Assembly (NCBI RefSeq): GCF_900142985.1
Contig: NZ_LT670849.1
Span: forward strand, 1-64,000
DNA: 64,000 bases
Direction of reading: 5' to 3'
DNA from: Bradyrhizobium erythrophlei
GTDB lineage: Bacteria > Pseudomonadota > Alphaproteobacteria > Rhizobiales > Xanthobacteraceae
The notes below the pieces were generated by a model. It had not been told where the DNA came from. It saw nothing but the letters and a program-made list of their open reading frames with translations, and ran no database searches. Position 1 is the first letter of the stretch. Each line of letters opens with the position of its first letter. Positions 46,544 to 56,378 of this stretch are shown here, one piece after another. The position numbers were made by a program, and so were the translations under genes.

Positions 46544-47146
46544 TTACACTCTGAACATCACGAAACTCATGGAATGGCCGCGTATTCGCTATCTTGCATA
46601 ATTTGCCGTTTCTGACCATCGAAACGTTAACCAATGCAGCCGCTTAGTTAGCCTGCAAAACGATACGCAATCCTCGAGATATTGCAACAAATGCCATGCG
46701 TTAAGATAACCTGATATGGTTATCTTGATCTACATCATCGCTGATGTGTCGCTGTGTTTTACATGAAAGGACCATCGGCTTGCGCCGATCCCGTGATAAG
46801 GAGTGGAGCGACTTAGCGAGTGAAAGGACGCGCTAGTTATGGCGGCCGCTAATCCCGCTCCTTACGCAAGCGCCGTAGCGCGTTTTCGGCAAAAGCGCCT
46901 TCCCTGAACAGGCCCTCACAAGAGTTGTTTGCTTCTCCCCCGGGCCGCTCCCGCCTCGTACAAAGCAGCGCGCTTTAGGATCTGAGCTGAAATGCTACGA
47001 TGCCGAGCAATGCAAAAAGTAAAGCAACTCGCACGCCTGCACCCCGATCACCTCAACTGGCCGACGACCTGTTAACTACTTGATCGACGCCACCTGTCAT
47101 GATTTGAACATGAGGTGCCACTCGGTACCACTTTCGGATTCGTCTC
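46544..47146. other. 600-bp intergenic region with a structured GC-rich segment
   Basis: No coding frame recognised. Between 46774 and 46930 are stem-forming sequences: a perfect ATCGGC/GCCGAT hairpin (46774-46789), and TAAGGAG at 46797-46803 pairing with CTCCTTA at 46858-46864, extendable to about 10 bp with a G-U pair. A small RNA or terminator is possible. The 3' part is upstream of the phosphatase gene. Confidence 0.35.
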
Positions 47147-47899
47147 ATGCTTCGCTTTTGGCAATCACGCAAGACGGTGAAACCGCCCCAACTCCCTGAG
47201 GGAGTACGCATCTATGCGTTCGGCGACATTCACGGACGTGCGGATCTGCTTAAGGAAATGTTCACCGTCATCGATCGCGACCTAGCGCATAATCCCATCA
47301 ACCGTCCGATCGAAGTTTATCATGGTGACTACATTGATCGCGGACCAGATTCCGCACAAACTCTAGACCTCCTCATCGAGCGAGGCCGAAATCGGATGGC
47401 CGTGTTTCTCAAGGGCAATCATGAAGCCTACTTTCTTGAAGTTCTCCACGACGCGACGAAATTCGAGGACTGGCGGCAATTCGGCGGCCTGCAAACCCTG
47501 ATGTCGTACGGCATTCAGCCCTCACTCAAGGCAGGTGCCGCTGGACAGATAGAACTGATACAGTTGCTTAACAATGCTCTGCCGGACGAACACCTTCAGT
47601 TTCTCTGCAGCCTCCAACCTTCATTTGAATGTGGCGACTACTTTTTCGTTCATGCCGGCGTTCGACCGGGAGTCCCACTAAACGAACAACAAGAATCGGA
47701 TTTGCTCTGGATCCGGAATGACTTCCTAGATAGCGACGCGGATTTCGGTAAGTTTGTCGTTCATGGTCATACCCCGGTCCGCCAGCCTGAGAAGCGGAAA
47801 AATCGCATCAATATCGACACCGGTGCCTACGCAAGCGGTAATTTGACCGTGTTGAGGATCGAGGGCAGCAGCATGATGCTCGCAAGCAATACGGATTGA
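47147..47899 (+). CDS. PPP-family serine/threonine protein phosphatase
   Basis: 250 aa metallophosphatase of the bacterial PPP family. The metal motifs are complete: FGDIHGR (about 25-31), GDYIDRG (about 62-68) and GNHE (about 90-93), with the later His residues in FFVHAG and VHGHTPV. It dephosphorylates Ser/Thr (or, in some, Tyr) of proteins, or phospho-compounds. It stands alone beyond the glycan locus, and any link with the tyrosine kinase at 32801 is unsupported. Confidence 0.9.
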   Translation: MLRFWQSRKTVKPPQLPEGVRIYAFGDIHGRADLLKEMFTVIDRDLAHNPINRPIEVYHGDYIDRGPDSAQTLDLLIERGRNRMAVFLKGNHEAYFLEVLHDATKFEDWRQFGGLQTLMSYGIQPSLKAGAAGQIELIQLLNNALPDEHLQFLCSLQPSFECGDYFFVHAGVRPGVPLNEQQESDLLWIRNDFLDSDADFGKFVVHGHTPVRQPEKRKNRINIDTGAYASGNLTVLRIEGSSMMLASNTD

Positions 47900-48041
47900 T
47901 TGCGAGGAGGCCTCTTTGATTTTGCGGATGAGACCCGGTGACGGTAGCGGTTCGATTTTGAAGCTTGCCTTCGCCATCTTCAACTCGTTGGAGAAAACTC
48001 TATCGCAAATGTGACGGCCGCACCGTTTCCCCGCAACGAGC

Positions 48042-49178
48042 CTATCCTTTGATCGCAGAGGGTTGCCCAATCGGGCATTCAGAGTAGAACTGCCCATTTG
48101 AGGCGGCCATTCGCTCCAGGCAGTGTTTCGGATTCGTAATCGCTCCACCGACGCTGAAGTCGTAGGCTTGGCCTTTCAACACCAAAGCATAACGTCCCGG
48201 CGCCAGCGCCGTTTCCGGATCTTCGCCCTTTACTTCGTACATATCGGGTTGATCTTTTTTTGGCGCAGTCCGGTACGGAATTGAAATATTCCGTATCACC
48301 CAACTGTCGTCAGATTTCGAAGTGACCGGCTTGCCTGCCTGGTCGAAGCTGATTTCACGCGCAATCTTGGCGACCACGCGAACCTCTGCGTGGTCGGCTG
48401 CATTGGTTGCGGAATCCCGGCGGAATACGACGAACTCGACATGCCCATCAGGCAGTGTCGTCCGACTCGGCGTCAGGATGGCGGCCGAAATCGCCACACG
48501 AGGGTCTGGTGCGCGGCCAGGCAGCAACTCCAGTTCGTAAAGCTTGTCGGCACTGATCGCGTACACGCCGTAGACCGTTGGCGTAAGAGGCGATCTTGCC
48601 GGCGCGGCGACGGTGACCGACGCAGTTGCTTGGGGAACCTCAGCCGGCGTCTCTTTCGGCGCCTGTCCCGCGAGCGAAGCGACCAGGCGACGGGCCTCCT
48701 TCCGCAGCTCATCGATCGAGGCACTCTTTTGCTTCGCGACGAATACGAACGAAAGTATGATCGCGAGAACCAGGAGGAGACGAACGGGCGCGATGAACCG
48801 GCGGGCTTTGTCCTGTTGCATCAAGGTCGTTGCCGAATTGACCTCGCGGGCCGGCCCAGCTAATCGCGGAACTTGCCCCTGTCCTAGAACGGCCTCCTGA
48901 CGGGATCCCGGCAGGGTCTCCTGCCCCTTGTCGATGGTGAAAGCTTCGACGCCCCGTATCGCAACTTCTAGCGCATCCGAAAGCCGCTCGATATCTGGCT
49001 CGGCGCCGAACTGTTCTTTCAGCTTGTGCCGTGCGAGTTCATAGACCGTTGCGCGCAGATGCTCTGGATCGGTCTTGATCGACTCGATCATGCGATTGAT
49101 GACGAGTGCGAATTCCACCTCGGGAACAATCGCCTGCCCGACGTCGTGGCTTCGTGACCCCTGCATCTCCCCGCCCAC
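48042..49178 (-). CDS. Hypothetical protein with one membrane segment
   Basis: 378 aa. Residues 10-75 are a helical, charged cytoplasmic-looking domain (EFALVINRMIESIKTDPEHL). A single membrane helix (LLLVLAIILSFVFVA) is near 134-148, followed by a coiled stretch and a larger extracytoplasmic domain (about 205-378) with strands and two cysteines near the C terminus (HCLERM, ECPIGQ). GTG start, or ATG four codons on. I do not recognise a family. It converges with the phosphatase gene. The layout resembles a small membrane-anchored sensor or stress protein, but that is a guess. Confidence 0.6.
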   Translation of the reverse strand: MGGEMQGSRSHDVGQAIVPEVEFALVINRMIESIKTDPEHLRATVYELARHKLKEQFGAEPDIERLSDALEVAIRGVEAFTIDKGQETLPGSRQEAVLGQGQVPRLAGPAREVNSATTLMQQDKARRFIAPVRLLLVLAIILSFVFVAKQKSASIDELRKEARRLVASLAGQAPKETPAEVPQATASVTVAAPARSPLTPTVYGVYAISADKLYELELLPGRAPDPRVAISAAILTPSRTTLPDGHVEFVVFRRDSATNAADHAEVRVVAKIAREISFDQAGKPVTSKSDDSWVIRNISIPYRTAPKKDQPDMYEVKGEDPETALAPGRYALVLKGQAYDFSVGGAITNPKHCLERMAASNGQFYSECPIGQPSAIKG

Positions 49179-49588
49179 TTCGCGTTCGGCCCCCGACCCG
49201 CTTCCGCACTATCCCGATAGACGACGCGGCAGCGCCTGCCGCGCGACCTAACGAACGTCGTTCCGAGACACCGTCCTGCGGCGACAATCCAACCTAGCAC
49301 AATTTATCGCTCAGCTCGAACGATTATTCCTTGGAACATCAAGGGGATGCGACGCAATACTAAAAAATTGGTGGCGATCGTCATCGATTCGCAAGTCCAG
49401 CGGACGATCTTACACTTCGCCGAATGTGAGATTTTAAGCTCTCGAGACCTAACAGGGCAACGGTTGTCAAAACCGTTGCGCGCGAGTTTCGATCGCATCA
49501 CCACCAAAAGCGAATGAATGTGTCTGGCCAAAGGCAGGCGCGGGACGCTCGCAACAATCGACACTCGTCGAGATCGCAGGAATTACGC
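49179..49588. other. Intergenic gap
   Basis: About 410 bp between two minus-strand genes. No recognisable coding or structured element. Confidence 0.3.
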
Positions 49589-50056
49589 TTACTGCGCGAT
49601 ACTGCTGGTGACGGCGGGCGCGTCGTTTTTCTCTACTGGCGGCGGCTCATTCTTCTTCGGCAATCCGGAATAGTCGAGATGCATTCCGTTAATCTGACAC
49701 GCGAGTTTGCCTAATCCCGTTGAGATATTAAAGCCGTTAGCATGGGATATTTCGATAGTTGAATATTCATAGAATACGCCAGCTACATTTTTCTCTCCAA
49801 GAGGCATGTTCATCAATCGGATGGAGAGCTTGGTCACACTGCTTGCCCCGCCCGACCCAAAACAATTAAACGAGCATGCCCCCCCAGCGGCGCAGGAATA
49901 CTGCCATTCGAAAGCGGCCTCGGACCCAACGGGATAAGTCGAGCTCATTTCCGCGCGCCCTGCATCCTTGGCGAGCGAAGCCCCCGCGAGTGGACCGCCT
50001 ACGAGCAAGACGCCACTCAAAAACAGACTGAGAAAACTCTTTGAAAGTCTGACCAT
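49589..50056 (-). CDS. Small secreted protein, hypothetical
   Basis: 155 aa with a Sec signal peptide (SFLSLFLSGVLLVGGPLAGASLA, cleavage about residue 29). The mature part has two cysteine pairs (QYSCAAGGACSFNCFG, then LACQING) and a Pro/Glu-rich tail. No family recognised. Its 3' end borders a 400-bp gap. Confidence 0.6.
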   Translation of the reverse strand: MVRLSKSFLSLFLSGVLLVGGPLAGASLAKDAGRAEMSSTYPVGSEAAFEWQYSCAAGGACSFNCFGSGGASSVTKLSIRLMNMPLGEKNVAGVFYEYSTIEISHANGFNISTGLGKLACQINGMHLDYSGLPKKNEPPPVEKNDAPAVTSSIAQ

Positions 50057-50434
50057 CTAGGTACTCGCAGTTTACTTTCCGCTAACCTACTGCCTTTGGC
50101 GTCCGCTTGCTACGGCTGATTTGAGCCATAGCGACAGATGCTCAACTGGCTTAGTTTTCCGCAGCCCATTCTTGCACGCTTCAGACGGACCGATCGGCTG
50201 TCCCAGTCGAGCGTAGACGGTTCTGAATTCCATCTCGAAGACTTGCTAGCTGCACGCGGCTTGATCATCTCAGCCGGAAAGGCCTTCATTCGCGATGCCG
50301 GTCTGGAACTAACCTTAAAAACGGAACTCAAAATGGAACTCTGCTAAAAAGTGGTTAATTCTATTTAAATGTGTTCACTCACTGATTTTTATGTGTTTTT
50401 GTATTGGCCTAAATCTTTCAAGCTGAGGTGCACT
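50057..50434. other. Divergent region with a possible transposase relic
   Basis: About 380 bp. A plus-strand frame at 50138-50347 contains LEDLLAARGLIIS, reminiscent of the N-terminal 'EEMLAERGI-V' helix of IS6-family transposases; the match is too short to call. No promoter assigned. Confidence 0.25.
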
Positions 50435-51259
50435 TTGGAAAACTCATCGCGCAGACGCTTCATAAAGGGTTCCGCAAATCTAGCAGGAAAAATTGCAGCC
50501 ACGGGGATGGTAAGTCTGCCTCTGCTTGCATCGATGTCCAAAAAAACGCGGGCAATGGGTCCCGGTAATTGGCCTGATTTCAACCCTCCGGGCGGCAATC
50601 GCCCCGCAGGAGGAGGACATTGCTTCGTTCGCGGAACGCTCATTCGAACTCCCGAGGGTGAGATTGCGGTTGAGGATCTAACAATCGGCGCTCTCGTTGA
50701 GACCCTTAATGGGCCATTACCTGTCAAGTGGATTGGCCGGCAACGGTTCAGAAAGGACAGCGCCTCATGGCACTGGAGCGTAGCTCCTATCCGTGTCGCG
50801 CGCTTTGCCCTGAGCGATCAATATCCGCACCGCGATTTGTATCTTTCTCCTCACCACAGCCTTCTTATTGATGGCTTTCTCATTCCTGCTCAATGGCTGG
50901 TGAACGGAAGGTCGATTGTACTAACATTGGATGACCGCGACGTCGTTGACTACTTCCACATTGAGTTAGAAACGCACGAAGTTGTTTTTGCCGAGGGGGC
51001 TCCCGCGGAGACTTTGCTGGTCACCGACGACCGTGAGCACTTCGCGAACTTTGCAGAATACGAAAGACGGTATGGAGCCGAGGTAGGCCGCGCGATGAAG
51101 CCGTTTGCCCCTGTTCTCGAATATCAAGGTGCTCGTGGCGAACTGGAACGGCTGCTTCGATGGGCCGTATCGCCTGTCCTCGATATTCGTGATCCAATCC
51201 AAAAAGCCCGCGCTCGAATTGCAGCTCGAGCCCGTGCGATTGAAACGGAAGTTTGTTGA
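50435..51259 (+). CDS. Tat-exported Hint-domain (Hedgehog/intein-like) protein
   Basis: 274 aa from the TTG at 50435, preceded by GAGG 6 bp upstream; the ATG at 50369 would put 22 residues before the signal. The twin-arginine signal (SSRRRFIKGS, then a hydrophobic stretch) points to Tat export. The Hint_2 domain starts at Cys63 (CFVRGTLIRTPEGEIAVEDL) and contains LSPHHSLLIDG, the block with the conserved histidines. Hint domains self-cleave after the Cys; in such stand-alone bacterial proteins the role is unknown. No partner gene is apparent. Confidence 0.78.
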   Translation: MENSSRRRFIKGSANLAGKIAATGMVSLPLLASMSKKTRAMGPGNWPDFNPPGGNRPAGGGHCFVRGTLIRTPEGEIAVEDLTIGALVETLNGPLPVKWIGRQRFRKDSASWHWSVAPIRVARFALSDQYPHRDLYLSPHHSLLIDGFLIPAQWLVNGRSIVLTLDDRDVVDYFHIELETHEVVFAEGAPAETLLVTDDREHFANFAEYERRYGAEVGRAMKPFAPVLEYQGARGELERLLRWAVSPVLDIRDPIQKARARIAARARAIETEVC

Positions 51260-51581
51260 CGACCTCTCGAGCGGTGGCCATCACCTGGCTAGATGGCCGC
51301 CGCTCTCCGGCTTTTAACTTAATAGACTAGTCGCCGCTTGCCGCAAAGCGCGCGCTGCAGCCGCATACCGTGGACGCGGCGCCTGATGCTTTGCTTTGCC
51401 GCCGATTGGCGGGATCCGCTGCGGCGCTCCTTACACCCGCCTCCAATGCTGGATGATGTCTACGGCGATACCGCATATCGACTCCCTCGCAGAAATCGCC
51501 AACAAGGTTTGGCTTTGAAGCGTTACGATTTTTAGACTCCGGACGGCTATGCTGCTCCAACGCCTCTGCAATCCGGCCGAG
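51260..51581. other. Convergent intergenic gap
   Basis: About 320 bp between the Hint gene and the next convergent gene. Open frames here have no recognisable product. No terminator-like stem is obvious. Confidence 0.3.
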
Positions 51582-52442
51582 TCAGTTGCTGTCGTTACCC
51601 GTTTGGCAAAGGAGCCAGCGGCTGAGTTCGCCGTTCTTAAAATATCTGCAAAATCGGGTGTAGTGATTTTTTCCAAAAACATCTGAATAGTATATCGCAC
51701 CCCAAACGAGATAGAGTTTGGTTCCTGCCCGAAACTCCTCGAGTTCCGCTTCTTTAAAAGTTCTGGTGATCGGATCTGATGCAGCGATGCCCCCGCCGAG
51801 AGCGACCGTGGGCTCACTGTCAGCATTGTATGAAGCTGAATATGCGCGTGGCGGTTTAATGTCCGATCCAGCAGAGGGAATAATCACAGCATCGACCAGG
51901 GTTTTAAGACCCAGGGCAGGCGTCTGGCCAACATTTTTGTAGTTCAGGCTTGATGCCATGTTTTTTTCGAACGCGTTTTGCGTCGAGATTCCGAGGACGC
52001 TGACATAGGCGCGAAGTTGGTTGCGGGAGGTTTCCGCGGCCAGATCATAGTTTTTTTCGGTCGCTTCGGCCCGCCTGTTCGCAGCAAGTATTGCGTATCG
52101 GGATACCTCAATACTGTCGCTTACAGACTTGGCTTGTCGAAGAGCAAAATCGTGCAATTCGTAGATCGACCAGGCAATCCAGGCGGTACAGAAAATGGAA
52201 ACTAAAGTGGCTGCCATCGACCATTTGGCGAATTGCTCCAATCGAGTGGTGGATCCCATAAGTGGGTTCACCTCGGGCAAGGAAGATTCGGTCTCAGGCT
52301 GCTCCTGCTTCTCTTGCTCAGCGTGTCGGTCCTTGAACGACGAATGAGAGGCTACAACCTCTAGAAAGGACGGCCGGGAACCAACAAGAAAAGCCGGCGG
52401 ATTGGCTGCCGGTTTCGGACCGTTGTTGTCGGCGGTAGTCAT
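51582..52442 (-). CDS. Hypothetical membrane protein
   Basis: 286 aa. A hydrophilic N-terminal region (1-65, Pro/Glu/Gln-rich) precedes a membrane helix (WSMAATLVSIFCTAWIAWSIY, about 73-93). A heptad-like helical stretch (about 95-140) and a beta-rich C domain follow (LRAYVSVLGIS, LKTLVDAVIIPSAG, WGAIYYSDVFGKNHYTRFCRY). The last block resembles C-terminal domains of many uncharacterised Bradyrhizobium membrane proteins. No known function. Confidence 0.6.
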   Translation of the reverse strand: MTTADNNGPKPAANPPAFLVGSRPSFLEVVASHSSFKDRHAEQEKQEQPETESSLPEVNPLMGSTTRLEQFAKWSMAATLVSIFCTAWIAWSIYELHDFALRQAKSVSDSIEVSRYAILAANRRAEATEKNYDLAAETSRNQLRAYVSVLGISTQNAFEKNMASSLNYKNVGQTPALGLKTLVDAVIIPSAGSDIKPPRAYSASYNADSEPTVALGGGIAASDPITRTFKEAELEEFRAGTKLYLVWGAIYYSDVFGKNHYTRFCRYFKNGELSRWLLCQTGNDSN

Positions 52443-52778
52443 TGAAACGGTGTCTCAATCTGTGTCCCGATCGAATTCTACAATACCCGAGCATGTTTAC
52501 CGAGTATTCGGATACCATTTTGAGTCTTTGCGCCCAAAAGCAACCATTCCATTGAGCACTGTCGCTTGGGCGCGGATCTGATGGATTATGGGGTGACGTC
52601 CAATCGGACGAAAGGGCAACTCTCGCTGAAATCGCAATAGCGGCGAGTTCGATTTGCTCATCATGGACAAGGCACCGGTCACGATAACAAGCTATTCATG
52701 ACCTTCTGGCGCTACGACGGCTTTCGATAAATCTACGGGGCTAATCCCTGGGGGACTGCAATGGTGGATTCCCGGCGA
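52443..52778. other. Intergenic gap
   Basis: About 335 bp between two minus-strand genes; short frames without recognisable similarity. Confidence 0.3.
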
Positions 52779-53036
52779 TTACTTCGACACGTTGGAGTCG
52801 GCCTCGCCCATTGTTCCGCCGTTCTTGACGCACTTACTAAAATAAGCCTGTGCATCCTTGCCAGATCCCTTTGCGCTCCCTGCGGCGGGATTGCCGATTA
52901 CGCGGGGAGGAAATGCCTCGGCCATCAGCGCTTGGCACTTTTTGGCGAGTTCGACCGTGATGGCTGAGGTGCCACTCATTAGCGGTAAAGAGGCCAGAAG
53001 GAGCAGCGTTGCCGTTGTGAGCGTCCGGCCTATCAT
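52779..53036 (-). CDS. Small exported protein, hypothetical
   Basis: 85 aa. Signal peptide LTTATLLLLASLPLMSGTSA, then a short mature part with two cysteines (KKCQALMAEAFPPRV and YFSKCVKNGG). AAGGCGA precedes the ATG by 6 bp. Such short two-Cys exported proteins are common in Bradyrhizobium; function unknown. Confidence 0.55.
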   Translation of the reverse strand: MIGRTLTTATLLLLASLPLMSGTSAITVELAKKCQALMAEAFPPRVIGNPAAGSAKGSGKDAQAYFSKCVKNGGTMGEADSNVSK

Positions 53037-53109
53037 GGTGAATCGCCTTGACTGAGGGGCACAATTCTGCGGCTCCTGCGACGGTCACATTCTATCGAGT
53101 TTAACACTT

Positions 53110-53421
53110 TTATCGGCTGATCAGAAAATGCTCGAGTCTTTTGCCAGCCTTAAGCTGCGCCTGCACCCAGTGGGGTCGTTTTCCGCGGCCAGACCATTTT
53201 TCGGCGGGATTTTTTGGGTTCTGATATTTCGGGTGCACTTTGGGATAGGCACGACGGGGCCGATCGGACCTAATCGTGTTATCGGAGTTTTGAAGCTTGC
53301 GTAGACGCTCTTCGAGCTTTGCCTTTTCCTCGCCGATTTTGCGAGCCAGCGTCGACGTCACCTGTTCGTGCAAACTCCATAGCTCATCGATGTCCATGGA
53401 ATCGAAATCTTTGTTTTTCAT
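53110..53421 (-). CDS. H-NS histone-like DNA-binding protein
   Basis: 103 aa H-NS family protein. The N-terminal oligomerisation helices (DIDELWSLHEQVTSTLARKI, then EEKAKLEERLRKL) precede the C-terminal DNA-binding core KWSGRGKRPHWV. H-NS-like proteins bind AT-rich, often horizontally acquired DNA and silence it. AGAGGCG lies 5 bp upstream of the ATG. A diverged paralogue is at 56709-57026. Confidence 0.9.
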   Translation of the reverse strand: MKNKDFDSMDIDELWSLHEQVTSTLARKIGEEKAKLEERLRKLQNSDNTIRSDRPRRAYPKVHPKYQNPKNPAEKWSGRGKRPHWVQAQLKAGKRLEHFLISR

Positions 53422-53890
53422 TAAAGCGCCTCTAGTCGTCCTCAGGCTACCGTTCTCGCACTCTGCGGCCGGACGTAAACATAACTCGAAGTTAGAACCT
53501 GGGTTTGATTCGAAACAACGAAAAATGTCATTATCGGGACGTCAAAAACTCTAGTTGAGCCCCGCTGACCACACGGTTGGAAGCGAATAAATAGTTTCGC
53601 TTCTCTAGAAGTGGCCTAAACTTCTCAAATTATTGATCAAATAGCACGGCTTGTGAAAGCAACACGCGACCCAGAGTTGAGCCGCCATTCGCTCTCAATT
53701 GCTAAATCAGTGCACCACAATAACAACAATGTTCCTGTGTGGCCCAATTGTTGTCGGCTGAAAAAATGTCTCCCGGGTGACGTTCTCGAAAACCTAAGGT
53801 TCCACGCTAACATCTGCTATACTTTTTCAGACCAGAATCCACAGACGACTACCCACAGGCCGTCAGACGGTGATCGAACGGAGGTTGGCT
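53422..53890. other. Intergenic gap
   Basis: About 470 bp, AT-rich, between the H-NS gene and a divergent small exported protein. No coding frame recognised. Confidence 0.3.
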
Positions 53891-54241
53891 TTGAGTTCGA
53901 ACAAGGTTGCAAGGTTGCTCATCCTATCTGTCCTAGCTACTACGGTTGCAACCTGGTCTTCGGCCGAAGACGGAGGTCTTAGGAGCGGCAGTTCCTATGG
54001 ACGAAACGTTCACAAGCCAGACTCCGTCAGAAACGGCCTAGTCGTTGGCGGGATCATCCTAGACGGCTATGGGTACGGCGGCGAGGCTACTAACATGAAT
54101 GGGCCTAGCAACGGCGCCGGGAACGCCGACGGGTATGGTGAGTGGTACGGAATTTCTTCCACTCACCGTGAATGCCCTCTCTTCCGGCAGCGTGTTCTGA
54201 CGCCCGATGGATGGCAAGTTCGGATGGTTCCGGTCTGTTAG
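53891..54241 (+). CDS. Small exported protein, hypothetical
   Basis: 116 aa from a TTG start, chosen because GGAGG lies 6 bp upstream; an in-frame GTG seven codons earlier lacks such a site. Signal peptide ARLLILSVLATTVATWSSA, then a Gly/Asn/Tyr-rich mature part (GYGYGGEATNMNGPSNGAG) and a C-terminal segment with two cysteines (RECPLFRQRVLTPDGW, VPVC). Composition suggests a flexible surface protein. No family recognised. Confidence 0.5.
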   Translation: MSSNKVARLLILSVLATTVATWSSAEDGGLRSGSSYGRNVHKPDSVRNGLVVGGIILDGYGYGGEATNMNGPSNGAGNADGYGEWYGISSTHRECPLFRQRVLTPDGWQVRMVPVC

Positions 54242-54356
54242 AGAATGAATTCGGACACCTTAAGCAGCTGATGAAATAAACTCACGGAACATTGCGTAGG
54301 ATCGAAACGAGCCCTGCCGATGCGCTAAGAAATTTTCGCAGCTTAACGTGAAAATA

Positions 54357-55262
54357 TCACGCCAACTCGAACCGTTTTCGAAGCTCAGCCACAAGAAGCG
54401 GCAGGGCTTTTCTGTAGAAGGACGCCTTCGCAGAGGTCGTCGCTCTTGGCGCGAAGGTCATCATCGCGTTCCAATGCGCTCCAAACCCGTACACGGTCAG
54501 ATCGATACCGGTCCCGGGGAAACCTTCGATCTGTCGAAGTCCCCTGAAAATATGCTCGGAAATCTCTTCCGCGCTCTTCGACAGTTTTGGTCCTGTGTTC
54601 TCGGTGAAAGAGTCAGGGCCTCCGAACAGGCCGATCTCGACAACCGAAGCAACGTCGTCTCCGGCAAAAACCGGGTTACCTTGACCGGCTGTCCTTTCAT
54701 CGAGTGGCACGGTTGCCTTGCGCGGGGCGGGAGTATCGTCGGTTTCAAGCTGGTCTACCGAAGGCGCCGTCGAAACAGAACGATTTTCGACTTGCTGGGT
54801 CTCAGCCTTTGTCTCGATTTGTAGCAGTTTCTCGATTTCATCCGCGATCTCGGCTGCGGTGGCATCTGCCATGGCGGTCGCGTCAGTCGACAAGCGGACG
54901 TCAAATTTTTGAACTGAGAAACTGTACGGAGCGACTACATTCTCTCCATAATCACCTATTGGTTGCGCTGCGACTAAAAGCGCCTCCGGGGCGGCACTGC
55001 CTTCCGTCCGGATCTGTGCCGCACCGTTGGACAGCTGGTCGATATCTGCCTTGGCCGACGTTCCGAGGCGGAATGTTACGTGCCTCGGTCTTTTCCGAGG
55101 GACGCGGGTTTCAGTCAAACTGGCTGCCCAATTTTCCATAATCCGCCGGACCTGCCCGATCTGGACAGGCACCGGCTCAGCCCCTTTTTTATCGGCGCTG
55201 ACTGTTGCCTTCCTGACAAAGCTTAGCAGCGACTGTTCATCTTCGTCGTTCACTTTTCTCAA
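54357..55262 (-). CDS. Hypothetical protein
   Basis: 301 aa, TTG start. No signal peptide or membrane helix. N-terminal part is charged; a beta-like segment (APYSFSVQKFDVRLS) and an Ala/Glu-rich helix (ATAAEIADEIEKLL) follow, and the C-terminal third reads SVVEIGLFGGPDSFTENTG to FPGTGIDLTVYGFGAHW. I do not recognise a family. Its neighbours (small exported protein, NUDIX hydrolase) are divergent or convergent and give no clue. Confidence 0.5.
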   Translation of the reverse strand: MRKVNDEDEQSLLSFVRKATVSADKKGAEPVPVQIGQVRRIMENWAASLTETRVPRKRPRHVTFRLGTSAKADIDQLSNGAAQIRTEGSAAPEALLVAAQPIGDYGENVVAPYSFSVQKFDVRLSTDATAMADATAAEIADEIEKLLQIETKAETQQVENRSVSTAPSVDQLETDDTPAPRKATVPLDERTAGQGNPVFAGDDVASVVEIGLFGGPDSFTENTGPKLSKSAEEISEHIFRGLRQIEGFPGTGIDLTVYGFGAHWNAMMTFAPRATTSAKASFYRKALPLLVAELRKRFELA

Positions 55263-55492
55263 GATCCCAAAATCATCATGTTAGAGGTAAAAAGATAGCC
55301 AAAGAGCCTCAACCTGCCTGGATTAGGCTGGCTAGCTTTTTCCGATAACATGGCGAGACAGTATGCGCCGTAGCCGAGCCGAGCTAAAGATGCAATCGCG
55401 CGGTATAGGCGTGACCTCTGCGAAAGCGCGGAGCACGCTGTGAGCCAAGACGAGACGTTTAAGGCCATCCGAGATCGTTCAGCTGGAGGACC

Positions 55493-56035
55493 ATGCCGAT
55501 ATCGCAATATCTGAAAACCCTTCGTGCGAAGATCGGCCGCGATCTCGTAATGCTTCCGGCGGCTTGTGTCGCGATCATTGATGATCAAGGACGGCTGCTT
55601 ATGGGGAAGGAAGCGGAGACTGGCCTTTGGATGCTTCCAGGCGGCGCGCTCGATCCAAACGAAAGTCCGGCTGATGCGGCTATCCGGGAATGTTTCGAGG
55701 AAACCGGGCTCCTGATTGAAATCACGGGAATGATCGGTGTCTTTGGCGGCCCGGAATTTCTGGTTCGATATCCGAACGGGGATGAATGCTATTACATTTC
55801 GACGGCGTTCCGAGGCACCGTCATCAATAAATCAGGCGTATCGGGCGACGGTGAGCTAAGTGAAATTGGCTATTTCAGTGAGGCAGAGTTTGAAAAGCTG
55901 GCAACATCGCCGCAAACCAAACTCATCGTGCGGACGGCCTTCACCAACTCCAACGTCCCATTCTTTCAACCTCCGACGTATTCAGCCGTAAACTTAGAAA
56001 ATATAGTGCCCCAGACGATAAAGGATCTCGGCTAG
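55493..56035 (+). CDS. NUDIX hydrolase
   Basis: 180 aa. The NUDIX box is intact at about residues 51-73 (GGALDPNESPADAAIRECFE followed by ETGL), with Glu residues of the REUxEE core. It is preceded by VAIIDDQGRLLMGKE, as in ADP-ribose and nucleotide-sugar hydrolases. GGAGG is close to the ATG. It hydrolyses a nucleoside diphosphate linked to another moiety; the substrate is not predictable. Confidence 0.9.
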   Translation: MPISQYLKTLRAKIGRDLVMLPAACVAIIDDQGRLLMGKEAETGLWMLPGGALDPNESPADAAIRECFEETGLLIEITGMIGVFGGPEFLVRYPNGDECYYISTAFRGTVINKSGVSGDGELSEIGYFSEAEFEKLATSPQTKLIVRTAFTNSNVPFFQPPTYSAVNLENIVPQTIKDLG

Positions 56036-56378
56036 GGCGGCGTGCGATCAGGTTACGTTCGCTGTTGCTTGCGCCGTTGCAGATCAGGTTGAACTGCCGA
56101 TCTCAAGCCCCACACCATCCAAAAGGCGGCATACCTGCCGCCGTCGATGATCTCCGTCTAGCGGCAATTTGCTAGTCACCGCTCATAGAACCGCGAATTA
56201 CCGAACTGGATTGACCTGAGGCTTACCCTGTGATGCCACCTCCCCTCCTTGGTTCTCCGCCCGATATCTGTCAAATAGTCAGACGATCCCCACAGTTGAA
56301 CGAAACAACTCGCCCTCGCGGAAGCGCCAACGGCCGCGCAAGCAAATGCCGTACTCTCCCTGGACGGGGAGGACCGCA
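56036..56378. other. Intergenic gap
   Basis: About 340 bp after the NUDIX gene, with no supported feature. Confidence 0.3.

Noticed and set aside
48390..48863. Plus-strand 157-codon frame inside the hypothetical gene at 48042
   Set aside because: Arg/Cys-rich composition is typical of an antisense shadow; the minus-strand frame has a clear membrane helix and normal composition.
50138..50347. Possible IS6-family transposase N-terminal relic
   Set aside because: Only about a dozen residues resemble the family; too short to call.
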